Below are positions 34,171 to 43,849 of a DNA stretch of 64,000 nucleotides, in pieces. Numbering within the stretch: the stretch's first letter is position 1; every line of letters begins with the position of its first letter. The stretch is from an uncultured Winogradskyella sp. GTDB taxonomy: Bacteria; Bacteroidota; Bacteroidia; Flavobacteriales; Flavobacteriaceae. Under the pieces are notes generated by a model. It was not told the DNA's origin. It saw nothing but the letters and a program-made list of their open reading frames with translations, and ran no database searches. A program made the position numbers and the translations under genes. Where the stretch lies: assembly GCF_947496485.1 (NCBI RefSeq), contig NZ_CANMCZ010000007.1, forward strand, positions 116,796 through 180,795. The letters are read 5' to 3'.

Positions 34171-35346
34171 ATGAAGAAGCCACAGACTAGACGAGAATTT
34201 ATAATAAAAAGTACATTAGCAAGTTTTGCAATTCCAATATTAGGCAGTGGCTTAATTAGCTGTAAGTCTGAACCTAAGGAAGAAACTAAAGATTCAGAAA
34301 CAACTTTAAAAAAACTAAATATCCTAATTCTTGGTGGTACTAGTTTTTTAGGACCTCATCAAATAGCATATGCTTTATCACGTGGTCATTCAGTCTCAAC
34401 CTTTACTCGTGGAAAAACAAAACCATCAGTCTATTCTGAGCTATTCGACCAAGTAGAACAACTTATTGGTGATAGAGAAGATAATCTTAAGGCTCTAGAA
34501 AATAGAAAATGGGATGTAGTAATTGATAATTCTGGCCGAAATGTTGAATGGACCAAAGCTACTGCCAATTTGCTAAAAGATAATGTTGGTATGTACATGT
34601 ATACTTCATCAACAGGAGTATATTATCCCTATTTAACAGATAATATTAAAGAAGACACCAAACTAGTTTTAGAAATGCCAGAAGGTCTTACAGAAAATGA
34701 AAAATACGAGCAAGAGTATGGTGTAATGAAAGCCAATTCTGAGCTTGAAGCTATCAAGGCATTTGGTAAAGAGCGCACAATTGTCATTAGGCCAACCTAC
34801 ATGATTGGTCCAGCAGACAAAACGGATCGTTTTATACATTGGCCAATTCGTCTAGCAATTGGTGATGAGATTCTAGTACCAGGTAAAAAAGAAGATCCTG
34901 TACAATATGTAGATGTAAGAGATATTGCCGAGTGGTTTATTAGACTAGCAGAGAACAAGCAACATGGCACTTATAATGGTGTTGGTCCTAAAACAGCGCA
35001 AACCATGCAGCAATTTGTAAAAGAAGCTGCAAAAGCGTTTGATGTTCAATCGTCATTTGTAATGGTAGATGATTATGATTTTTTAGTTAAAAACAATTTA
35101 TACTATTCAGTACCTTGGATTATGGGAGGTGAAAAAAATTATGGTTCAGCTAGAATTTCAAACTCAAAATCTATTGAAGCTGGATTAACTTTTAGGCCAT
35201 TAACACAGAGTGTGAAAGACACGTATGATTGGTGGAATTCTGATGCAATTACCAAAGAACATCGGCAAAAGTATGAAGATAATCCAAATACATTGTTATC
35301 AAAAGAAAAAGAGATGCTTGAAAATTGGAAAGCCATAAAGTCTTAG
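34171..35346 (+). CDS. Tat-exported lipoprotein of the NAD-dependent epimerase family
   Basis: A 391-residue extended SDR. The N-terminus has a twin-arginine signal (TRREFIIKS) and a lipobox (GLISC), so the folded, cofactor-loaded protein should be exported by Tat and lipid-anchored. The NAD-binding loop is LGGTSFLG (about 53-60). The YEQEYGVMK segment offers the YxxxK pair, and later TYMIGPADKTDR and YVDVRDIAEW match epimerase/reductase families. A NAD-dependent enzyme outside the cytoplasm is unusual, since free NAD is scarce there. The MOSC gene begins 3 bp after its stop, so the pair is co-translated. Confidence 0.87.
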   Translation: MKKPQTRREFIIKSTLASFAIPILGSGLISCKSEPKEETKDSETTLKKLNILILGGTSFLGPHQIAYALSRGHSVSTFTRGKTKPSVYSELFDQVEQLIGDREDNLKALENRKWDVVIDNSGRNVEWTKATANLLKDNVGMYMYTSSTGVYYPYLTDNIKEDTKLVLEMPEGLTENEKYEQEYGVMKANSELEAIKAFGKERTIVIRPTYMIGPADKTDRFIHWPIRLAIGDEILVPGKKEDPVQYVDVRDIAEWFIRLAENKQHGTYNGVGPKTAQTMQQFVKEAAKAFDVQSSFVMVDDYDFLVKNNLYYSVPWIMGGEKNYGSARISNSKSIEAGLTFRPLTQSVKDTYDWWNSDAITKEHRQKYEDNPNTLLSKEKEMLENWKAIKS

Positions 35347-35349
35347 TCT

Positions 35350-35985
35350 GTGAAAATCATTTCTACCAACATTGCGCAACCTACACTATTCATATGGAAT
35401 GGAAAAGAAGTTACAACTGGTATTTATAAGAAACCAACTGATGTTCCAATCTATTTAGGTAAACAAGAAGTAAGAGGTGATGAAGTTTCAGATAGAAAGG
35501 TTCATGGAGGTGAATTTAAAGCATGCTATTTATTCTCAGCAAATCAATATCAGTATTGGCAGAATTTATATCCAAATTTAGAATGGAATTTCGGCATGCT
35601 AGGCGAAAACTTAACAGTTCAAGATTTAGATGAAAGACAACTTTTTGTAGGTGATATTTATAAATTGGGTAGTGCATTAGTGCAGATAACACAACCTAGA
35701 GAACCTTGTTTTAAATTTGCTCATAAATTTGGGACAGAGGCTGTATTGCAACAATTTATTCAACATGGGTATTCTGGTACCTATATTAAAGTTTTAGAAG
35801 AAGGTGAAGTAAAAACTGGAGACGATTTTGAGTTAATTGAACGCAAAAAAGAAAGCATATCTATTTTTCAATTATTTGAATTACTCTATGCCAAAAATAA
35901 AAACCAAACCCACATTGATTTATTGCTTAATAACGATGCTTTACCCCAAATTTTAAAAAAACGTTTAACGTTTTTTGCTCGCTAA
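35350..35985 (+). CDS. MOSC domain protein (YiiM-like)
   Basis: A 211-residue protein with a MOSC domain: WNGKEVTTGIYKKPTD near the start, KVHGGEFKACYLFSANQYQYW, NFGMLGENLTV, and the conserved cysteine in ITQPREPCFKFAHK. The YiiM-like C-terminal helical part follows. MOSC proteins bind molybdenum cofactor or sulfur carriers, and YiiM-type members detoxify N-hydroxylated compounds. The start is GTG at 35350, only 3 bp after the epimerase stop, which indicates an operon with the Tat-exported epimerase. Confidence 0.88.
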   Translation: MKIISTNIAQPTLFIWNGKEVTTGIYKKPTDVPIYLGKQEVRGDEVSDRKVHGGEFKACYLFSANQYQYWQNLYPNLEWNFGMLGENLTVQDLDERQLFVGDIYKLGSALVQITQPREPCFKFAHKFGTEAVLQQFIQHGYSGTYIKVLEEGEVKTGDDFELIERKKESISIFQLFELLYAKNKNQTHIDLLLNNDALPQILKKRLTFFAR

Positions 35986-36013
35986 ACTATTCAAAATCAA
36001 TTTTTTGCATGCT

Positions 36014-36043
36014 CATCGGATTTTATTGACCAAAGAATCCGAT
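36014..36043 (+). terminator. Possible terminator after the MOSC gene
   Basis: An 8-bp stem (ATCGGATT / AATCCGAT) with a 14-nt loop followed by TATAGTTTTTATT. The loop is long and the T run imperfect, so this is a moderate call. Confidence 0.45.
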
Positions 36044-36216
36044 TATAGTTTTTATTATACCACACACCTATTTTCTAAGTACTTAAAAGCTAATCATTAA
36101 TAAATTATGTATTTTAACGAAAACGTTGTAGTAGATTTTTATAAATTGACAAAATTGAACAAAAATTACTAGAATCATACACTTATTTATATTAATACCA
36201 ACTTATCCTACAAAGC

Positions 36217-39200
36217 ATGAAAATCAAAAAAATATTAGTAGCTAATAGAAGTGAAATTGCTATCCGTGTCTTAAGAGCCTGTGCAGAATTAAACATAAAT
36301 ACAGTTGCAATTTATACTTATGAAGATCGCTATTCTCAACATAGAAATAAAGCGGATGAGTCTTACCAAATTGGTGAAGATAATGACCCTTTAAAGCCCT
36401 ACTTAAATATTGAAGAAATAGTAGCCTTAGCTAAAGACAAAAATGTAGATGCTATACATCCAGGCTATGGTTTTTTATCTGAAAACTCAGAATTTGCCAG
36501 ACGATGCGCAGAAAACGATATCATTTTTATTGGTCCAGACCCAGAAGTTATGGACGCTTTAGGAGATAAAATCATGGCTAAAAAAATCGCTGTTAAATGT
36601 AAAGTACCCATTATTGAAAGCAATAAAAAAAGCCTAACGTCGCTAAAAATTGCCGTTTCTGAAGCAAATACCATTGGTTATCCATTAATGCTAAAAGCTG
36701 CTTCGGGAGGTGGTGGACGAGGTATGCGAGTGATTAGAAACAATAAAGATTTAGAACAAAATTTTGATTCGGCAAGAAATGAAGCCTTAAACGCTTTTGG
36801 TGACGACACAATGTTTTTAGAAAAGTATGTAGAAAACCCAAAGCATATTGAAATACAAATTGTAGCAGATAGACATGGTAATATTCGTCATTTATTTGAG
36901 CGCGATTGCTCTGTACAGCGTCGACATCAAAAAGTAGTTGAAGTCGCACCATCTTTTAATGTATCGCAAAAGGTAAAAAATGCCTTGTACAAGTATGCGA
37001 TAAATATCACCTCAGAGGTTAAATATAATAATATTGGTACAGTAGAATTCTTGGTAGACCAAAAAGACAATATCTATTTTATAGAAGTCAACCCCAGAAT
37101 TCAAGTTGAGCATACCGTTACAGAAATGGTTACTGGTATCGATCTGGTAAAAACACAAATTTTCATTGCTGGTGGATACAAATTATCTGACAAACAAATA
37201 AAAATTTATGAGCAAAAGTCCTTGCAAACTTATGGATTTGCGCTTCAATGTAGATTAACTACTGAAGATCCTGAAAATAACTTTACACCAGATTACGGAA
37301 ACATAACCACCTATAGAAGTGCATCAGGAATGGGAATTCGTTTAGATGCCGGAAGTATTTACCAAGGTTATAATGTGAGTCCATTTTTTGATTCTATGTT
37401 AGTAAAAGTTTCCGCTCATGGCAGAACACTAGATGGAGCCGTTAGAAAGATGGCTCGTGCTCTAAAAGAATTTAGAATTAGAGGTGTAAAAACTAATATC
37501 CATTTTCTTCAAAATGTCATTCATCATGATACGTTTAGGGATGGAAAAGTTACTGTAAACTTTATTCAGAATACACCAGAATTATTCGAAATTAAATTAC
37601 CGCAAGACCGAACGTCTAAAGCTGTTAAATTTTTAGCTGAAGTTACCGTTAATGGAAACTCAGATGTCAAATACATAGATAGGAGTAAAGTATTTACAAG
37701 CGCCAAAGTTCCTAAATATAAGCGTACAGATGCGTTTCCTAAAGGCACTAAAGATTTATTGACCAAACTTGGTCCAGAAGCTTTTTGCAAATGGCTTAAA
37801 GACGACAAAAAAATACATTACACGGATACCACGATGAGAGATGCTCATCAATCGCTTTTAGCAACACGTATGAGAACTTTCGATATGTTAAAAGTAGCAG
37901 AGAGTTTTGCAAAAAATCATCCTAACACTTTTAGTATGGAAGTTTGGGGAGGTGCGACCTTTGATGTTTGCTTACGTTTTTTGCATGAAAGTCCATGGAC
38001 ACGTCTAAGAGAATTACGAAAAGCTGTGCCAAATATTCTATTTCAAATGCTATTGCGAGGCTCTAATGGTGTTGGTTACAAGGCGTATCCCGATAATTTA
38101 ATTGAAAAATTTGTAGAAAAGTCTTGGGAGAATGGTGTCGATATTTTTAGAATTTTTGATTCACTCAATTGGGTAAAAGCTATGGAACCAAGCATTAACT
38201 ATGTCAGAGAAAAAACTGGCGGAATTGCTGAAGCTGCCATCAGTTATACTGGAGATATTTTAGACCCAAAGCAAACAAAATACAACCTAAAATATTACAC
38301 ACAATTAGCCAAGGATTTAGAAAATGCTGGCGCTCACATGGTCGCTATAAAAGATATGGCAGGTTTACTTAAGCCTTACGCTGCAACACAACTCGTTTCC
38401 GCAATAAAAGATACAGTTAACATTCCTATTCATTTGCATACACACGACACCTCATCTTTACAAACCGCAACATATCTAAAAGCTATTGAAGCGGGAGTAG
38501 ATGTAGTCGATGTTGCTCTAGGAGGTTTATCGGGTTTAACATCACAACCTAATTTTAACGCGGTTGTAGAAATGATGAAACGGCAAGAGCGTGCTCATAA
38601 TTTTGATATGAATACTTTAAATCAATTTTCAAATTTCTGGGAAGATACACGTGAAATGTACTATCCATTTGAATCGGGTTTAAAAGCAGGAACAGCAGAA
38701 GTTTTTCAACATGAAATTCCTGGAGGTCAATATTCAAATTTACGACCTCAAGCAAATGCCCTAGGCTTAGGAGACCGGTTTGATGATGTAAAGAGAATGT
38801 ACGCAAAAGTCAACACAATGTTTGGTAACTTAATAAAAGTAACACCCAGTTCTAAGGTCGTTGGTGATATGGCCATTTTTATGGTGACCAACAACTTAAC
38901 ACCAGATGATGTGATGGAACGTGGCGATGGAATTTCGTTTCCAGAATCTGTTATTAATTTCTTTAAAGGAGATTTAGGACAACCTGTTGGTGGGTTTCCA
39001 AAGAAGCTTCAAAAAATTATTCTCAAAAACAAAGAAGCATATACAGAACGCCCAAATGCACATTTAAAACCTGTAGATTTTACTAAAGAGTATGCCACTT
39101 TCAAGAAAAAGTTCCAACAAGGCTTTACAAGACCAATTGAAATGGAAGACTTTTTATCTTATATGTTATACCCTAAAGTATTTGAAAAAGCTCATGAAAA

Positions 39201-39669
39201 TTACAAGCTATATGGAAATGTAGCGCTCATACCGACTAAAGATTTCTTTTATGGTATGAAGCTTCAAGAAGAAACGCTTGTTACCTTAGAACCTGGTAAA
39301 ACCATAATTATAAAATTGCTTTCAATTGGTATTCCTAATGATGAAGGCGTTAGAACAGTATTTTTTAAAGTGAATGGAGAAAACCGATTTGTTGAAGTTT
39401 TTGATACATCATTAAATATTACTAAAGTAGAAAACGCAAAAATTAATCAAGAAGATACTAACCAAATTGGTGCTCCATTACAAGGTTCTTTGTACAAAGT
39501 TTTAGTTAAGAAAGGAGCAACGGTAAAGGAAAATGATCCTTTATTTGTTATTGAAGCCATGAAAATGGAAACCACTGTCACGGCTCACAAATCTGGAAAA
39601 ATTAAATCTGTAGCTTTAGATGAAGGTAGTATGGTAAAACAAGATGATCTTATTGTTACCTTTGAATAA
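36217..39669 (+). CDS. pyc: Pyruvate carboxylase, full length
   Basis: A 1150-residue single-chain pyruvate carboxylase. The biotin carboxylase domain (about 1-450) has KILVANRSEIAIRV, AASGGGGRGMRVI, RDCSVQRRHQKVVE and FIEVNPRIQVEHTVTE. The carboxyltransferase domain (about 530-800) has TMRDAHQSLLATRMRT, RGSNGVGY, IAIKDMAGLLKP-like sequence and HLHTHDTS. A conserved PYC/OADA region follows. The biotinyl domain carries EAMKMET with the biotin lysine at K1116. It makes oxaloacetate from pyruvate, bicarbonate and ATP, supplying the TCA cycle and gluconeogenesis. A methyltransferase gene begins 12 bp after its stop. Confidence 0.97.
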   Translation: MKIKKILVANRSEIAIRVLRACAELNINTVAIYTYEDRYSQHRNKADESYQIGEDNDPLKPYLNIEEIVALAKDKNVDAIHPGYGFLSENSEFARRCAENDIIFIGPDPEVMDALGDKIMAKKIAVKCKVPIIESNKKSLTSLKIAVSEANTIGYPLMLKAASGGGGRGMRVIRNNKDLEQNFDSARNEALNAFGDDTMFLEKYVENPKHIEIQIVADRHGNIRHLFERDCSVQRRHQKVVEVAPSFNVSQKVKNALYKYAINITSEVKYNNIGTVEFLVDQKDNIYFIEVNPRIQVEHTVTEMVTGIDLVKTQIFIAGGYKLSDKQIKIYEQKSLQTYGFALQCRLTTEDPENNFTPDYGNITTYRSASGMGIRLDAGSIYQGYNVSPFFDSMLVKVSAHGRTLDGAVRKMARALKEFRIRGVKTNIHFLQNVIHHDTFRDGKVTVNFIQNTPELFEIKLPQDRTSKAVKFLAEVTVNGNSDVKYIDRSKVFTSAKVPKYKRTDAFPKGTKDLLTKLGPEAFCKWLKDDKKIHYTDTTMRDAHQSLLATRMRTFDMLKVAESFAKNHPNTFSMEVWGGATFDVCLRFLHESPWTRLRELRKAVPNILFQMLLRGSNGVGYKAYPDNLIEKFVEKSWENGVDIFRIFDSLNWVKAMEPSINYVREKTGGIAEAAISYTGDILDPKQTKYNLKYYTQLAKDLENAGAHMVAIKDMAGLLKPYAATQLVSAIKDTVNIPIHLHTHDTSSLQTATYLKAIEAGVDVVDVALGGLSGLTSQPNFNAVVEMMKRQERAHNFDMNTLNQFSNFWEDTREMYYPFESGLKAGTAEVFQHEIPGGQYSNLRPQANALGLGDRFDDVKRMYAKVNTMFGNLIKVTPSSKVVGDMAIFMVTNNLTPDDVMERGDGISFPESVINFFKGDLGQPVGGFPKKLQKIILKNKEAYTERPNAHLKPVDFTKEYATFKKKFQQGFTRPIEMEDFLSYMLYPKVFEKAHENYKLYGNVALIPTKDFFYGMKLQEETLVTLEPGKTIIIKLLSIGIPNDEGVRTVFFKVNGENRFVEVFDTSLNITKVENAKINQEDTNQIGAPLQGSLYKVLVKKGATVKENDPLFVIEAMKMETTVTAHKSGKIKSVALDEGSMVKQDDLIVTFE

Positions 39670-39681
39670 GAATTTAAAAAT

Positions 39682-40482
39682 ATGTCACCCAAGTACGATT
39701 CTATTGGAGTTAATTACAACCAAACGCGTAAAGCAGATTCGTATTTAACGGAGCAGCTTTTAAAGCATCTCAATCCCAATAAAAATGGCTTGTATTTAGA
39801 TATTGGATGCGGCACTGGTAACTATACTGATGCATTGCAGAATAAAGGCTTTCAATTTATTGGTATTGATCCTTCTGTTGAAATGCTTAAAAAAGCAGAA
39901 TCTCAAAATCAAAAGATTAAATGGAAAATTGGATCTGCCGAAAAAACTGATTTGCCTAAGAATAGTGTTGATGGTATTATTGGCACTCTGACCATTCATC
40001 ATTGGAGTAATCTTGCAAGAGCGTTTTCTGAATTAAATTATATTCTAAGACCCAATGGTAAAATTGTCATCTTCACTTCTACTCCACAACAAATGAAAGG
40101 CTATTGGCTCAATCATTATTTTCCAAAAATGTTGGAGGATTCCATGCTACAAATGCCAACTTTAGAAGCTGTTGAAGAAGCTATGAACTCTTCAGGACTT
40201 CAAATTACAGCAACCGAAACTTATAATATAAAACCAGATTTAAAAGATCAATTTCTATACTGCGGTAAGCAAAACCCAAAATTATATTTTGATAAAAGTA
40301 TTAGACATGGCATTTCGTCCTTTAGTGCCTTAGCCAATAAAGATGAAATTGAAAAGGGTCTAACCGAATTACGAAAAGATATTGATTGTAAAAAAATAAA
40401 AGACATCATAAAATCTTATGAAAATGATTTTGGTGATTATCTTTATATAATAGGAGAAAATCTAAAGTATAAAAATGACTGA
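39682..40482 (+). CDS. Class I SAM-dependent methyltransferase
   Basis: A 266-residue methyltransferase with the SAM-binding loop LDIGCGTGNYTDAL (motif I), the acidic FIGIDPSVEML (motif II), and DGIIGTLTIHHWSNLARAF (motif IV region). It resembles small-molecule methyltransferases of the UbiE/Methyltransf_11 type. The substrate is unknown. It begins 12 bp downstream of pyc and overlaps the next small membrane gene by 8 bp, so the three genes are probably one transcription unit; no biochemical link to pyc is evident. Confidence 0.88.
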   Translation: MSPKYDSIGVNYNQTRKADSYLTEQLLKHLNPNKNGLYLDIGCGTGNYTDALQNKGFQFIGIDPSVEMLKKAESQNQKIKWKIGSAEKTDLPKNSVDGIIGTLTIHHWSNLARAFSELNYILRPNGKIVIFTSTPQQMKGYWLNHYFPKMLEDSMLQMPTLEAVEEAMNSSGLQITATETYNIKPDLKDQFLYCGKQNPKLYFDKSIRHGISSFSALANKDEIEKGLTELRKDIDCKKIKDIIKSYENDFGDYLYIIGENLKYKND

Positions 40483-40912
40483 CAAGCAGTTTTACTTTTG
40501 GCAGAAATGGTTGACATATGCTAACGTGCTTACTATTATAGTTGGCATATTGGTGGCTTTTGCGGGTAATTCAATTTTCTTTGAAATGCATAATGATTAT
40601 ACTAAAGATGTATTTTTCAATTCAACCGAATTTAATTCTGATGTATTACAATTAAAAAATTGGCTATTCGGAATTATTGGAGGCACCATCATTGGGTTTC
40701 ATGTTTTAATGGTTATGATTTCCGAAAATTCTTTTAAACAGAAAGAACCTTGGGCTTACAAAGCGATGTGGTTTGGCTTACTATCTTGGTTTGTTGTTGA
40801 TAGTGGAATTTCATTCTACTATGGGGCTATTCATAATATTATACTTATAAATCTTGTTGCGTTTATATTAATTGGACTACCTTTAGTTATGACTAGAAAA
40901 GTGTTTCCCTAA
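40475..40912 (+). CDS. Four-TM membrane protein, unknown function
   Basis: A 145-residue protein with four predicted membrane helices (about 13-33, 60-83, 93-113, 120-140). The topology and size are common among uncharacterised Bacteroidota proteins and no family motif is recognised. It overlaps the upstream methyltransferase by 8 bp, which supports translational coupling and reality of the gene. Confidence 0.75.
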   Translation: MTDKQFYFWQKWLTYANVLTIIVGILVAFAGNSIFFEMHNDYTKDVFFNSTEFNSDVLQLKNWLFGIIGGTIIGFHVLMVMISENSFKQKEPWAYKAMWFGLLSWFVVDSGISFYYGAIHNIILINLVAFILIGLPLVMTRKVFP

Positions 40913-40988
40913 ACCAAAGTAGCTGTTTACTCATTTAGAGTTTTAATAATAATTATTCGTTCTTAAGTTTGGTGAAAATTTACAAAAA

Positions 40989-41513
40989 ATGCAACATTTT
41001 TTAATTCTTATATTTTTTCTTTTTATATACAATACCACTTTTTCTCAAGAAAAAAAGGCTGATTCAATTCTCACAGAAAGTCAAAATGCTAATTGGATTA
41101 CTAAATTTGAAAAAATAAACTCAAAATCGAGTCAAATAACTGCAATAAAAGAGAAAGTATTATCAGATACGATTTACAACAAAAAAAAGATACCATGTGA
41201 AGTTTATGTGAAAGAGGGCGAAACTGCTAGTGAGGCAATAAAGAAATCAGATTGTCAATGTAAAATATTATTTTTTCTTAGCGTAAGAGAAGACTCCTAT
41301 ATATTAGATCCAATTTTATTTACTAAGACAAATCAAATACTCGAACTAATTACGAGTAAAAACATTGATAAAATGACAATTATAAGAAAAGAAAATATTG
41401 CTTCAGCTTTGTATGGATCAAGAGGTCGATGCGGAGTTATTATTATGACATCGAATAACAGAAAATTTAAACGTAAATTAAGAAAGTCTCTAAAAAACAA
41501 TTCAAGCAATTAA
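40989..41513 (+). CDS. Small secreted protein with a TonB-plug-like C-terminus
   Basis: A 174-residue exported protein with a signal peptide (LILIFFLFIYNTTFSQ). The C-terminal part (DKMTIIRKENIASALYGSRGRCGVIIM) carries the A-x-x-YGSRG-x-x-GVIIIT motif seen at the end of TonB-receptor plug domains, although no barrel follows. Such isolated plug-like proteins occur in Bacteroidota and may be sensor or regulatory parts of transport systems, or relics; which applies cannot be told here. Neighbours give no functional hint. Confidence 0.7.
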   Translation: MQHFLILIFFLFIYNTTFSQEKKADSILTESQNANWITKFEKINSKSSQITAIKEKVLSDTIYNKKKIPCEVYVKEGETASEAIKKSDCQCKILFFLSVREDSYILDPILFTKTNQILELITSKNIDKMTIIRKENIASALYGSRGRCGVIIMTSNNRKFKRKLRKSLKNNSSN

Positions 41514-41558
41514 GTCATATTCTTTTCAACTACATTTGCAGCAACAAACTTAAAGAAG

Positions 41559-42515
41559 TTGCAAAAAAAGAAAACACACCCAAAAGTAAAATCACAGCTT
41601 CATCCTAGAAGTCAACATAGAGCACGTTACAATTTTGAGGCGCTTATAAAGAGTTCACCAGAATTAGCTCCTTTTGTTGCACCAAATAAATATGGTGATG
41701 ACTCTGTAGATTTTTTTAATCCTAAAGCTGTATTAGCTTTAAATAAAGCACTTTTAAAACATCATTATGGTGTTGAGTTCTGGGAAATTCCTGAGCACTA
41801 TTTGTGCCCGCCAATTCCTGGTCGTGCAGACTACATTCATAACATTGCAGATTTATTAAAAGGAAATGGTTCTGAAATTCCGAAAGGGAATCATATAAAG
41901 GGCTTAGATGTTGGTGTTGGAGCAAGTTGTATTTATCCTATTATCGGTAATTATGAATATGGTTGGTCATTTATTGGTAGTGATACCAATGAAACAGCAA
42001 TTACCTCGGCAAAAGCTATTGAACAAGGCAATTCAAGATTAAAATCTAGCGTTGAGATTAGGCGACAAGAACAATCTAATGCTTTCTTCAAAGACATTTT
42101 AAAACCTGAAGAAAAAGTTGATTTTACCATGTGCAATCCTCCATTTCATGCCTCATTAAAAGACGCTGAAAAAGCAAGCCTTAAAAAGCTGAAAAATTTA
42201 AAAGGAAGACGACCAAGCAAAGCGGTTCTCAATTTTGGCGGACAACAAGAAGAATTATGGACCAAAGGTGGTGAAGCACGTTTTGTAAAAGACATGATTT
42301 ATGAAAGCCGAAATTTTGGTAAGCAATGCTTGTGGTTTACTAGTTTAATTTCTAAAGAGGTGACGCTAAAACCAACGTATAAGATTTTAGAAAAAGTAAA
42401 AGCTACGGATGTGAAAACTATTGAAATGGGACAAGGACAAAAAGTGAGTCGTTTTATTGCTTGGACGTTTTTATCTGAGCAAGAACAAAACAAATGGGTA
42501 GCTGACCGTTGGTAA
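41559..42515 (+). CDS. rlmF: 23S rRNA (adenine-1618-N6) methyltransferase
   Basis: A 318-residue RlmF (YbiN family). The N-terminus is HPRSQHRARYNFEALI, followed by DYIHNIADLL, the SAM-binding LDVGVGASCIYPIIG, and catalytic N193-P-P-F in MCNPPFHASL. It methylates A1618 of 23S rRNA. The start is TTG at 41559; no ATG precedes the HPRSQHRARYNF block in frame. A TACATTTG sequence at 41531-41538 resembles a -7 box, which would place the start point a few bases before the TTG. Confidence 0.94.
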   Translation: MQKKKTHPKVKSQLHPRSQHRARYNFEALIKSSPELAPFVAPNKYGDDSVDFFNPKAVLALNKALLKHHYGVEFWEIPEHYLCPPIPGRADYIHNIADLLKGNGSEIPKGNHIKGLDVGVGASCIYPIIGNYEYGWSFIGSDTNETAITSAKAIEQGNSRLKSSVEIRRQEQSNAFFKDILKPEEKVDFTMCNPPFHASLKDAEKASLKKLKNLKGRRPSKAVLNFGGQQEELWTKGGEARFVKDMIYESRNFGKQCLWFTSLISKEVTLKPTYKILEKVKATDVKTIEMGQGQKVSRFIAWTFLSEQEQNKWVADRW

Positions 42516-42551
42516 ACCTAATAGTATAACTTTACAATAAATAATAAAAGC

Positions 42552-43787
42552 ATGTCCTTTAAAGACTTACACCTTATAAAACCTTTACAAAAAGCTATTG
42601 AAGCTTCAGGTTATGTAGAACCAACTTTGGTACAACAACGTGCTATTCCTTTAGTTTTAGACCGCAAAGATGTGATCGTATCTGCACAAACCGGAACTGG
42701 TAAAACAGCGGCTTTTGCCTTACCCATTTTACAACAATTGTTTGATAAACAAGATGCTCCAAAAAAAGGCAAAAAAATTAGAGCATTAATTATAAGTCCT
42801 ACGAGGGAACTTGCTGTTCAAATTCAACAAAATTTTAAAACTTACGCGCAGTTTACTAATCTACGATCTTTAGTAGTTTTTGGAGGTGCTTCTATAGAAC
42901 CTCAAATTGATGTTCTTAAAAAGGGTGTTGATATTTTAGTAGCTACTCCTGGTCGCCTACTCGATTTACATAAACAAGATTATATAAATCTAGATTATAT
43001 CGAAACCTTTGTGTTAGACGAAGCCGATTTAATGCTGGCCATGGGTTTTATTGATGATGTAAAGAAAATTGAACGTCTTTGTCCTGAAGGAAAACAAACC
43101 TTATTATTTTCAGCAACAATTCCTTATAAAATTGAGCAGCTAGCCAATACTATTCTTAAAAATCCTGAACGGGTAGATGTCACTCCGACAAAATCTGTTG
43201 CAAAAGATGTGAGTCAAGTATTGTATTATGTACCTAAGCGTAACAAAATAGAATTGTGTTTGCACTTAATGCGAAATACTATAAAAGGTAACGTACTCAT
43301 TTTTAGACGAACCAAATTTGGTGTAAATAAACTTGAACAAACTTTACTTAAGAATGGTTATACTGTTGACAGTATTCATGGCGATAAAGCACAAAGTGAA
43401 CGACAGACTGCTTTAAATAAGTTTAAAAATGGCTATGTGAAAGTCCTTATTGCCACTGACGTTGCTGCACGTGGTATTGATATTAATGAACTCGATAATG
43501 TCTTTAACTTTGATATGCCAAACCAAGCCGAAACTTATGTACATAGAATTGGTAGGACTGGTCGTGCAGGAAATATAGGAAAAGCTTATGCCATGTGTTC
43601 TGCTGATGAGAAGAGCTATGTAAAAACGATTCAGAATTATATAAATGTTCAAATTCCTGTAGAGACAGAGCATCCTTATCCTTTAGATCCTAAAGCGAAG
43701 CCAATAGTGCATAAGAAGAAAGGTAGTAAGTACAAAAAAGGTCGAAAGAGTGTCGCTTCTAAGAAAAAGAAGAAGCGTTGGTATTAA
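42552..43787 (+). CDS. DEAD-box RNA helicase (RhlE-like)
   Basis: A 411-residue DEAD-box helicase. Its Q motif is near residues 22-29; motif I AQTGTGKT spans 45-52. It also has PTRELAVQIQ, TPGRLLDL, DEAD, SAT, DVAARGID and HRIGRTGR. The C-terminus is a highly basic tail (KKKGSKYKKGRKSVASKKKKK) for RNA binding. RhlE-type enzymes remodel structured RNA during ribosome assembly and mRNA decay, often important in the cold. It lies 36 bp after rlmF, and the pairing of two rRNA-related genes suggests a shared role in ribosome maturation (inference). Confidence 0.94.
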   Translation: MSFKDLHLIKPLQKAIEASGYVEPTLVQQRAIPLVLDRKDVIVSAQTGTGKTAAFALPILQQLFDKQDAPKKGKKIRALIISPTRELAVQIQQNFKTYAQFTNLRSLVVFGGASIEPQIDVLKKGVDILVATPGRLLDLHKQDYINLDYIETFVLDEADLMLAMGFIDDVKKIERLCPEGKQTLLFSATIPYKIEQLANTILKNPERVDVTPTKSVAKDVSQVLYYVPKRNKIELCLHLMRNTIKGNVLIFRRTKFGVNKLEQTLLKNGYTVDSIHGDKAQSERQTALNKFKNGYVKVLIATDVAARGIDINELDNVFNFDMPNQAETYVHRIGRTGRAGNIGKAYAMCSADEKSYVKTIQNYINVQIPVETEHPYPLDPKAKPIVHKKKGSKYKKGRKSVASKKKKKRWY

Positions 43788-43849
43788 AATTATAAGTTGA
43801 TTCACCTTTTAATTACTAAATTTAAACTTATTATTTAATCAACCTAACA

